The notes below the pieces were generated by a model. The model made no database searches. It was not told where the DNA came from and saw only the letters and a list, made by a program, of their open reading frames with translations. The position numbers were made by a program, and so were the translations under genes. From positions 30,322 through 94,321 of the forward strand of contig BROG01001220.1 of NCBI GenBank assembly GCA_030159075.1: a stretch of 64,000 nucleotides of DNA, in the 5' to 3' direction. The stretch comes from Atrina japonica (Eukaryota; Mollusca; Bivalvia; Pterioida; Pinnidae). Positions 21,493-32,700 of the stretch are shown here, in pieces (position 1 is the first letter of the stretch; each line of letters starts with the position of its first letter).

Positions 21493-22482
21493 TGCGATAT
21501 GAGCTGTCGTAGGTGAAAAAATTATCATGCCCATTTTATGTAATATTCTATCTCATATATATTCCAAAGAGACCATCTTGTGGTTAGAATAACAAATGCA
21601 TGTGTAAAATTGCAACAATCTTGCCAAACGTAATCCTAGATATCAGTTATTTTTGTCGTCCATAATTTTTTACGAAAATTACCGAGTGACCCATAAACAC
21701 GTGCAATTTGCAGTTAATATACATTCTATTCTTACCCTTTGGGTTTATTTTCGTACATCATCATTTCATACCTAAATCAGGCAAAGTTTGTCTTTTACGT
21801 CGTTTCAAAACATTCGTTTCTGAAGTTGTCCACGTGCCGGGTATATCGGGTGATCTCGACTCATTATTAACTCGTCTAATCGCATTCTCGGCTTTTTCAT
21901 TCTTGACACATATGATCATGCATTGCCCAACTCCACCGGAGATGGCGGCACGATTGTAAAACATGAAGTACGCATAATTTTCACAGTTATATTGTTTTGA
22001 TTTTGTCAATATCAGCATTCAATGTAACATTAAAGATTGGAAATTTTTCTTTTAGTGACTTAATTGAATTTAATCATATATTATCCGATTTTCTTCAGGT
22101 ATTTAAAATAGCGTTGCGTTGAAAAGCATATATTTTACATGCACTTTCCAATAAAAATCACTTCATGTATTTTAAAAATAAATATAAAACGGCGACTTTA
22201 ACATAGTCCGAGCGCGTAAAGGACCGAGATCCCCTGACCGAATTACGAAGTACATTTGACATGGCGAAAGAGTTTATTTGAAAGGTTATTGCATACAGAA
22301 ATACAGTTATTTAGATTTTTTAAAGTACGGGAAAAGGTAAATTCTAATAAGACAAATAACTTCGAAATGAAGATCTTTTACAGCGTTTTTCATGTTTGAT
22401 AATGTATTTGAACACACATTTTATCATATTCTCGACTTTATTTCAGGGGACAAAAATAATCATTGTGACAGCTTATATCGCT
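21493..22482 (-). mobile_element. TTAA-flanked DNA transposon family, copy 2 (both ends intact)
   Basis: The 990-bp unit is flanked by TTAA on both sides (21489-21492 and 22483-22486). Its terminal inverted repeats are TGCGATATGAGCTGTC and GACAGCTTATATCGCT, 14 of 16 matching. TTAA duplication is the hallmark of piggyBac-type transposition, though the termini are not the classical piggyBac ends. Copy 1 (15634) and copy 3 (48503) share the same ends and interior. No transposase domain is visible, so it is probably non-autonomous. Confidence 0.82.
21761..22018 (-). CDS. Short ORF inside TTAA transposon copy 2, function unknown
   Basis: An 85-residue frame contains AAISGGVGQCMIICVKN, then SRSPDIPGTWTTSETNVLKR and ends LPDLGMK. 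All three copies preserve this stretch recognisably (frameshifted in copy 1, stop-bearing in copy 3), which suggests it was once coding. It resembles no transposase part that I know. It could be the C-terminus of a lost longer protein or a captured host exon. Confidence 0.4.
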   Translation of the reverse strand: MLILTKSKQYNCENYAYFMFYNRAAISGGVGQCMIICVKNEKAENAIRRVNNESRSPDIPGTWTTSETNVLKRRKRQTLPDLGMK

Positions 22483-22486
22483 TTAA

Positions 22487-23186
22487 CATACAGGCTGCCA
22501 TTTAATACACTAACACTGTACAAAGGACAAACGTTTTCCACGTTGCAAAAAACAGGAGACATCTATACAGGAAACATACACATAAAAAGAAACAACAAAA
22601 ACTATAACGTTGCACAACTTTCCGGAATCTAACACTTCTATTAATGCTTCTGGTGTCGTTATAAATATGCAATAAAGATATTATACTTTCTTTTCTCAAA
22701 ACATACATGTATATTGAAATAAAATGATTTAAGCAAACAAACAATTGTGCTATGATGAATGAAGGCAGAGTAAAAACTTTTGATATGCTACTTCACCAGC
22801 TCACACTTAACATTTAAACGCATTTAAACCAAATTAACAACCATACACTCACCACAGCAAATCATATCTCTACTACCTTCCACTGAGCACAAGAAAGAAA
22901 AGAAAGAAAAAAATATATTTTCTGTGAATCCGAGATATACCTAATCAGTTTTCCCAATGCTAAACTATTTACGGTAGTTTAGTATGAGAGTTATATCTTT
23001 CTGTCTATCATGCTATTTAAACTTAGAAAACGTTATCACATCTGGAAGTTATAAATAAAATAAAAGAATACACTTACTTATATATTACAAAAGGCTTTAA
23101 TTAAAACATACAGTTTTTGTCGGATCCTCTCAAAATGGTCGTTGGAGGGTGTGGGGCTGTTTTGAGTTAAAATTTTAAATCGGACG
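22487..23186. other. Spacer upstream of the host gene
   Basis: AT-rich DNA; short frames here have no coding character. No repeat ends can be placed. Confidence 0.4.
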
Positions 23187-23338
23187 CAGGGGCCCGTTTT
23201 ACGAAAGGTCGGAAGTCTTATATTCTAAATTTTGACCCTAACTACCATGGCAACACATCGCTGATTGGTCAGTTCCATGACAATTAGGACTAAGAGTTAG
23301 GACTTTGGACTTACGACCTTTCGTAAAACGGGCCCCTG
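23187..23338. mobile_element. MITE with 24-bp perfect terminal inverted repeats
   Basis: The 152-bp element starts CAGGGGCCCGTTTTACG and ends CGTAAAACGGGCCCCTG; the inverted match is perfect over 24 bp (23187-23210 with 23315-23338). Perfect ends suggest a recent copy. I see no clear target duplication. It lies about 360 bp upstream of the host gene start codon. Confidence 0.85.
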
Positions 23339-23701
23339 CCCTTGTCATTTGAGCCGATGCCTTTTAAACAATTCTGCAACATTATTTCAAATATTCTTTA
23401 AAACGAAATATTAATACATTATTTACGGAAATTATATAGAGGCACCCGTGAGTATATTTCTAATAATGAAACCGTAAGGATATAGAGGTTCATTAGATGA
23501 ATTAAAATAATTGTTTATAATAATAAATAACAAATAATAATAACTAAAAAATTCAGAATATATGTCGTTTGAAAGAGGTATAATATTTCGCATGCGGATG
23601 GTAATTAAAAGGAAAATTGTCACGCAAAACTAGATGCTTGCAAGCTGTTCCCTTATCCTGTATTTTGTGTCATTCCATTTGCTGTGAAGATACCACGAAG
23701 T

Positions 23702-23771
23702 ATGTACAGTTATTCACTAACGTTTTTCCTGATTTTCTGTGGATTCGCAGGTCTTGTTTTGGGGGCAAAAG
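23702..23771 (+). CDS. Host gene exon 1: start codon and signal peptide
   Basis: ATG at 23702 opens 23 codons of a short polar start, a hydrophobic core (LTFFLIFCGF) and GLVLGAK. The exon ends with one base of the next codon before the donor GTAAAA at 23772. No TATA box can be assigned with confidence. Confidence 0.75.
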
Positions 23772-26700
23772 GTAAAATATTTACCAATCAAACGTTCTTA
23801 ATACATCATATTTCTCTGTAGGAAAAATAATGCTGAAGATCTTTAAAATCGGTAATATTTATCATATTTTCTGATATCTGTACATTTAGTAAATATTAAT
23901 TTTTTTTACCGTTGGAATATAGTGAGAAAAATGCGTTATAATGGCGTGATACGTTACGATATCGTCCTGAGCATTATAACTTTGGTATTATGTTTATATT
24001 ATTTACAAGCAATAGGTTGTTGCTACCGCTGGTGGACCGTTTGAGTCCCCGAGGGTATGCATAAACCTTGTACCTGGTATTTCGGATTTTTATTTTTTTT
24101 TTTATTTTTTTACGCCATATTCAACATCTTTCAGTCATACCAGCTGTTTATCTTATACTAAAGTAATATTTGGCACTGATAATACCATTTAAATTCCAAA
24201 CATGTCTAAAGGTAAGATAATTATTTTTACAGTGGTTACTCTTAGGCGGATTTCGGCTATACTTTTAAAGCTATCTTTGGCCTTGTATAATACCACTTTC
24301 TCTTTGGAAAATACACATATTAAATTGGAGCTCAACTGATGAAGTCTAATTGACATAAACGATATCGTCTTGAGCATTATAAATTTGGTATTATGTTTAT
24401 ATTATCATATTCTTCCTTTATGTTTGTCTTGGGTACATTTGGAATAATAACATGTTATAATCGGTATACCTCTTTTAACTTGTCACATCGTACGGAAGAG
24501 TCATATAAAAACTATACTAAGGTTGTGCGTTTCATATAGAATTCTCAGTACAGTAAAACCTCTCTATAATGCTCCCATTTTCATTTGCCACCTTGCTTTA
24601 CGCCACAATTTTTGAAAGTCCACTTTTCCAAATAATGTCATTTTAAGGTTTCCCTCAATTTATCACCCAACCCCTTTATAATGGTCAAATTTGGGTTGAA
24701 CAAAATCTGGCAGTATAATGAGGTTTTACTGTACATCCTATGTCTGCTTCTGATGCTACCATATTCAGTCTTTGAGCAATGCAGAGAATCACTACAGCTA
24801 TAGGAAAATCCAAATTACCTGGCGGGCGGAGTTTTGTGAACCCTTTCTTGACATGGACAAGTTTCAATTCTAAGTAATAAAGCATTACACTGACTAGAGT
24901 AATCGTTCCTACATGTCATTATCAAAATGAGAGTATCCAGTGAAAAAAAAAACGTTTTTCTCGTGCTACTTGTCATAACCGAAAAGTGAGTAGAATCATT
25001 AGTATAATAATTAAAAGGTTTCTCCGCCCCGCCATGTTAAGTTAATAGGACAATACATTTTTCCTATTGAGGTAGCAGCCATTACCGCGGCTCCGTTTGT
25101 TACTAAACACAAGAATGTTGAAAAATTCGTTTTCAGGAATAATGCCTTTGTAATTAGAAAATCACAGTGTTTATTTAATGCCTTCAGCTAAACAGTAGTT
25201 ATATGTTCATCAGTTGCAATACACGCAATCTGTTTCTCCTCTAACTAAGTACTAGTAAATGGCTTGTTTTTCTTCTTGGTAGAAATGCCACGTTTAATCT
25301 AACACCACCCCAACATATGGATTATTGTTACAATAATTATTAGTTATAAGCAATTCAAGTATGTTGAATGCGATCACTCGAACAGTTGCCATTTTGTTCC
25401 CTATTTTAGGATTTAAGTACTAATTATCAACATCAGCAACCAATAGATTGTTTGTAACTTCATCAGATATGTGCACTTATCGGATATACCTTTTTCGCCA
25501 TCACATTAATCGTTTTCAGCTTGCAATATGCTGCTTTGTTTGAAAACTGGATGTGTAACAATCATCTGAATTTACAATTTCTTATTAGCAGTTTTACGTC
25601 TTTTTATCTGGGATAGATTTGTTGAAGTCATTCGTTATGAAGTTTTTGTCTTGACGTCTCACCAAAGTGTTGGAAGTTGATTTTGATGCTGGTAGTAAAA
25701 GGTTTTTTTTTTTACAAATAGTTACCTTTATTGCATATACCACAGTATGGTAGCCAGTAGAAGATGCTTATCTAAATTTCTAAATAAAATTTCTTTGTCG
25801 CATAGACGGTGAAACATGACTTGAAACCCCTATCTACTTTGTAATCGATTTTGAAACTTGACAACATCAGGCTACCTACGATGGGTTAAAGAATAGATAT
25901 GCGCCACCAATGTCGCTTTAAACAGGATCTACAGCCGGGGATATTTTTTCCTGCAAATGCTTCTAAGTCATTGTTTTTCCACTGCATAGGCCTAGCAGAA
26001 GATTATTATTTAAAGATGAAGCGTAATATTGGTATCCAAGCAAAACAGGTCGTTTAGGTGCAATTTACTACCGAAACGAACTCGTATAAAAATTAAACGG
26101 AAGTCTAATTTTGGGTACAACTAATTATCCAAAGAAACTCGGTTGTCGTTAGGTATTTAGCAAAAGATCATATTGTACGCCTTATTACAGAAATGACATC
26201 TGTTATAACCTCCAGTGGTCCGTTCTGTATTTAAACAATGATGTCAGATGGATTCGAAACTTGAAAATCGACAATATCAGCATTTATGATTATGATGCTC
26301 TATAAAACTGGTGAACAAGAGCGTAGTAAAAGCGGACACTTCATCACTTCCTTGGAGGAAACATTGCTCCAAACAATATTCAGTTATGGATTTTTGCTTG
26401 TTTTTTGTGTAACCTCAAATGCGAATGAATGTGTTGAACGACGGGTCGTTAGTGCTCGAGTACTTCTTTATATTCTTGAAAGTCGTCTGGCCCAGACCAT
26501 ATCATTCGATTGTTTGATTCCATTTATTCTGGTTTCTGTAACTTTCAGTTTTTTTTTCACTTTTAGACGGTTTACATAGATAAGACTTTTCTGTCATCTG
26601 CTGAATTATATATAATTAAGTTGACTTTTAAGCTTCAACATCCTCTGTATTAAAGGTAATGTTTTGTTACATTAAATTATTATCTTATTTTATATCAGCA

Positions 26701-29700
26701 ATATCATACTGTTAATATTCAAGTATATAGCTTATGTAGTTAATTACCAATCAAATCGACAGGTTCATTTCCCCCTCCGCACAACTTCGGGTGTCCAAAA
26801 TGGCGACGTCCATGATGTAAACATTGCTGGAGTTTTTCCTATTAACTGATATTGAATAAAGTTAAAACTGGAAACAGGTACTTGTGGACAGGACCATCTA
26901 AGTGTGCCTTGTCCATAACCCCTTGATTTTTAGTGTATTTTATTTATTCTATTTTTATTATAACCAGGCAAGTGACTCGCATTGCCGATGTAAACAATGA
27001 GAAGAGTCTTACCTTCTCTTTTTGTGTATATAATATAGGGTGTAACAACATTTGGCTTAATTCTGTTGTTTGGTTACATTTTCTGGTACATCAAAAAATT
27101 ACCATGTATTGATAAAAAGAATAAATAAAAAAAATCAAGGAGTTATGGGCAAGGCACACTTAGATGGTCCAGTCCACAAGTACCTGTGAAACTGGTCAGT
27201 TTGTTATATTTGAACACTTATAAACAGAACATCTAAAGTGCAGAACATGGAGAAACATTGCTGGTGTTTTCCCATGGTGGTATAAAGATATAATAAAACG
27301 TGAGATACTGGTGTAAAGATATAAATACAGTAAAGCCTGTATATAGAGGCCACCAAAGGGACCAGAGAATATTGACCTTTATGTGCAGGTGATCCTTATC
27401 TACAGGTTCGATTTATATAGAGGTGACCAATACAGTAGGTTTAACTGTATGATAAAACGCAAGATTATGGTGTAAAGATATAATATAATTATATTATATA
27501 TATCATATTTTTGGATTCCTTTGTAAAGTTAAGTGTAATAAAACGTGAGATAATGGGAACAATAAGAATAAACACACACACAGACAGACACACTAGAAAT
27601 AAAACGAACATTATTTGACTTTTGGCATTCATTGTCGCGGTATATAAATTGTACAACGAGTAAGTTAATTTACAGAATTAACTAACGAGAATTAACTAAC
27701 GTAATAATCAATTTGCACGATTTGTTGAATCAGTTTCTATCATAGCTGGAAACCGCTGATTTTTAGAATGAATTATAAGCCTACATCATGTCTATACACT
27801 ATCGGATTTGGACGCTCATGATTGCGTACGTTGCTTATCTTCAGGTTGGCAATGACGTTATTTAGTGTTCGTGAGGTCAATCAAGCAGCCCTGTTGGTAA
27901 TTGGTACATGTTTTAAAACTAACTGCAGGTTCGTTTATACCATTGCTTGAAAATGGTATAAGAATACAAGTTACGATAGAAGTATCTGTAACAATTTGCT
28001 TTATTCTGGTGGTCTTGATGATATTTTTTCAGACTGACAAAATCGGATTCAGGAAATAGGCAGAGGTAAACTATATTTTCTCCAGAGATTTACCCAAAAC
28101 TGTGTAGAATGATTGAACTATGATATCTTATCCAATGTATCCTACATTATACAAATATCCCAGTGAATGAGTTTATCGCATACGAACCAGAAATGTATTT
28201 ATTACTTCTTTTTATTTTACTTTCCCTTTAGACAATCTGTTTATAATTGGATTGAAGTCTAATTGACAGAAAAGATCGTCTTCAGCATTATAACCTTGGT
28301 ATTATGTTTATAATATTTATAAATTAGAGCTGTAAATTATTTGATAATCATGTTCTATTTACTACGCAAATGTATATGATAAAACAGTCACTTTTGAGCG
28401 GATGAATATGGTAATGATGACCCAAAAATCAACATTGACCTTAACTGTCGCCGAGGTCGATATTAGACCATATTCATCCCTGACCAAGTCTATAATTGTA
28501 TAATAACAGAAACCGTGTAAACCAACCCACAAATATCAATAACAAAGTCTGGTCTGTGATCGTATAGATGATTTTAATTCAGCAGAGTACAGCAATGGTA
28601 ACAAATGTTTCAACAATCAGAGAGTATGGTGGTGTTCTCTCTAGGCGGTTTCCCGCTGGTCTCTCTCGTTTCCAGAACTCCAGTGCTTATATACATTTGT
28701 CAGTTTTGACCAACGCAAAACACTAAAGTTCTAGAAGCTTATAGAGAGTTAAATGCATCTACAATTGGAAGAATACGGGCGCCTGCATCATCAAAATCTG
28801 TCATAATGCAACCTTTGGCAACCTTTTACATTATCATTCTTAGTACAACTTCAGTACTTTATATTAATTATCATTAGCATCAATTCTTGTTTACCAAAAC
28901 TGATGATGACAGATATTTGACCTTTTAACATGCAGCTTCAATTGCTGCTGAATTTGTAAAGGTGTTGACAAGTTGTTTATCCAAAACAGTATATTATAAT
29001 AATGCTAAGTCATATTACTAAATATTATGCTGAGTAATTTTGAATTTGGAATTTTATATCTAAATTAACTTTGTCAACATATTTACTTGACCGAATTAGA
29101 AATCATGTAATTTTAGCTGCCCGTATTTTCCCAAGTACATATAATACACATCAGTACTATTTCAAGTCACACCAATTTATTACGTATATAATTTCCTAAA
29201 AGATTTATCTCCCGTACCTCATATTGTTACAAACGTCCCTATCCCTTGAAATTTTACTAAATGGTAAAAATTTCATTCTTATAAATACTTTCCAAATTAT
29301 AATTAGTAACTTTTATAAAATTTTCCCATTGGTGTAGCTTGAAAGTTATAACATAATTAACATAATTATCAATACACAATTCAATAAAGTTTTCACTACT
29401 AATCATGAAATGAATAAGTTGTGACCTGGATTTTATCGATAAACAATTCATATCCTGGAGTAATAACAAATTAACTTGTGACTTAGATTTCTCAATAATC
29501 CACTATCAATTATGACCTGGATTTTCAACAATTCATAAAACTCGTGATCTGGATTAATATTAAATAAAAATGTGACCTGGATAAAAAAATGTGACTTGGA
29601 TTATAATTTCAATATATATTCATGCATTATAAAGCGACATAAACCGGTTCAATAACATAGAATTTATGCATAATTCAATTTAATAATCATTGTCTCAACA

Positions 29701-32700
29701 CAAGTAAAGTTCATCATTTAAAGTTCATAATATCATCATATCATAATAATACATTTAATAATTCATTTTTAACACTTTTAACATATTCATGGAAAGTCCT
29801 CCATTCACGGAAAGTCCTCCGTCCTTGTAAATATTCATGGAAAGTCCTCCCATCCTTAATATGTTCACCGGAAAGTCCTCCGTCCTTTGCGCAATATTCT
29901 GTTTCTTTAATAATCATAAGTTTTCGACTTCTTTAAATTATTATCGTGTTGTATTCACATTACACTGTGATTATTACTTAAGTTTCTTGTATAGTCTTCA
30001 GTAGTCGAATGTTAGTGTCTTTAGTTACTGGTGAACTTAAAACTGGTAATCGGGCTTCTGGATCGAAGCCAAGTGGTCTCATCCACTTCGATGTTTTCGA
30101 TCGACGATTTATTGTTATCGTTAAATTCTTGCGGTGTCACATCACCTGTTTCTGGGTCTTGATAGAGTTCATGATTTATTTCATGGTTATCGTGTTTGTA
30201 TTCCTTTATTTCACAGGAATGTACGTCTGGATATTCATTTCTGTAGTTTGGTTGACTGTTTTTCATTTCTCCTTGACTATTTTTGTTTCGTGTGTCTTCT
30301 GTTTCTCTTTTATCTTGACTGTATAGTGTTCGGTTTTCAATGTTAATTCTGGTTTGATCAGTTACTGGTATTAAGTCTATGTCGTATTTATCCTTAAGGT
30401 ACATACTGCAAAGTTTCATGTCTGGATATTCTATGTCGTGTTTATCCTTAAGGTACATACTGCAAAGTTTTCTATCTGGATATGCGTTCGGTTCTTGTTC
30501 AGTTTGAATGTCTTCTTTGTATATACTGGCTGTGTTTCTTGACCGTTGTTTCATCTTTTCTGTTATAAGATTGCGAATGTCATTATCATCTGCTGTTGAC
30601 TGTGTATTTATGCATGATCGACTGTTTGTTACTTGGTGCTCCTGATATGGCTGTTGGTTCTGGTTTCTCTAGAAGTCTTGAAAGATTTTGGAAGACTCAA
30701 CTCCTCTTTTCCCTCACTACTTGACCACTTAACATTAGGATTATCTTTATTTTTCTTTTTGACAGAAGATTCTGAATGCCTATTTCTACATTTTCTTATT
30801 ATTCTTTTTCCACATTTTATCATTATAATTATTAAGATTGTTACTACTGGCACTATTGGTATGAGAAAGTATTGACCATTCTTAACCCAAAAATCATCTT
30901 CTGGCATTGGTTGCATTTCTTCTAGTTTTAGTTCATTTATCAAATTATCTAAATTAATTTCTTTTACTGGTTTCAACGTCTTAGGAATTTTAATCTTATC
31001 ATATCGTGGGAAATTTTGCTTATATCTCCAAAACAAACTTACTTCGTCTTTTTTATACTTATCAACTAATGTTTTTAAAGGATCCTTAAAGTTAAAATTA
31101 CTTTCCTTATAAATGTAAGGTGTTAAAGTCATATCCCGTTAGAAGCTTGACAATTTTGTTTCAAATGTAGAATGTCTAGAGGTGGCAATGTGTTTTCTTA
31201 ATCATTGATTCTTTGTCACACATGATCATGAAATTTGTAATTTTTCAGCAATGATTAACCAATTTCCTTCTGTAACATACTGTCCTCGAGGAAGAATTGC
31301 ATTATTGATTAGTGTGGTCTTACAGTTTTGTTCAATTTTGGATCGTGTTTCTAAAAATATAGAAATCACACAAGTCTGTCTATTCGAAACAGTATAGATA
31401 GGGCTGTCAAAAGAACAATATCTTATTGACGGATTTGAACATTTTTCTAACTCCTGTTGAGTCAAAAGTGCAAATTGTGTTTTCTCTTTATTTACCGCTA
31501 AGGCTTCTGATTCTAAGTCATATTTGGCGAGTACCGAGGGTTCTTTCATATGTGGCAATGCCAAGTTATGTATCTTGTAAATTTCTAAGGCATTTGTTGT
31601 GTCAACCAAAGGTACTGACACAATAACTACAATGTTTTCGTCTTTGAAATATGTAGCACAAGTCAATGTTTTGTATAGGTCCCAAAGATCTTTTTCAGGG
31701 TCAAAAGGCAAAGCAAAACGTGGATTCAATTGATTTTTGATTGATAAAAGTAATTGCCGAAATTGTAAAGGTTGAATGACAGAGGGTGCGAGGTGTCCCA
31801 GTGATAACATATTCAATTGAATTTAGAGATATTGAATTTTGTTTTCCTGTAATTATATATGTAAATTGTCTAAAACTTAAGACTTTTCATCGTCTTACAC
31901 ATATTATCAAACATAGTCAAGTTATTCTTGCACATGTTATCAAATATATCCAAACTATTCTCATTCAACAAGTTATTCTTACACATGTTTTCAAATATAT
32001 CCAAACTATTCTTATTCATGTTATCAAAAGTCGAATTTAAGACTATTAATATTTCTTTTGTAGTAGGGTCTATTTCGTCTACAAGTCTTTTTGAACTCTT
32101 AATTTCATTTATTTCTGTATCTTCTGTATCCTTATTTATTTCTTTGTTTTCTGTCTGAGTGTCTTGTTGTGTTAACTTTTCTCTATCATCTAACTTTGTA
32201 TTTCTGTGTATCCTTTTTAATTCTGCTAAAGGAATATCATCCTCACTATCTGAGTCATCTCGAATTTGTCTAGATCTTTTTACAATATCTTGACTCTTAT
32301 TTTTATCAATTTCGTCATCTGTAGATTCTGAATCTGGAGGTACTACATATGTTGATTTTCTTATCGGTCTATTTAATTTGTCTTGGGGTATCTCCCAATC
32401 ATCTAAATTAGCTAACCTAAGATGTCGAGCATGTGTCTTAGTTGTTGTTCCTGTCAACTGATTCTTAACTATAAAACTTAGAGGTCCTTTTTCCTCAATA
32501 ATTCTGTAATAAGGTGTCCATTTATTATCTAATTTACTGGTTTTTCTTTGATTCTTAATATATACTGGATCTCCTACCTTGAAATTAATTTCTTGACTAC
32601 CCCTATCTGCATATTTCTTTTGTCTTTTCTTAGCGTCTTCTAAATTTTTGTGTACTAACGTAAAAGCTTTATGTTGCTGCTGTAATGCTACTTGATATTG

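Noticed and set aside
26286..26579. A 97-codon plus-strand frame in intron 1
   Set aside because: No homology, no splice context and no conserved motifs; expected by chance in 18 kb.
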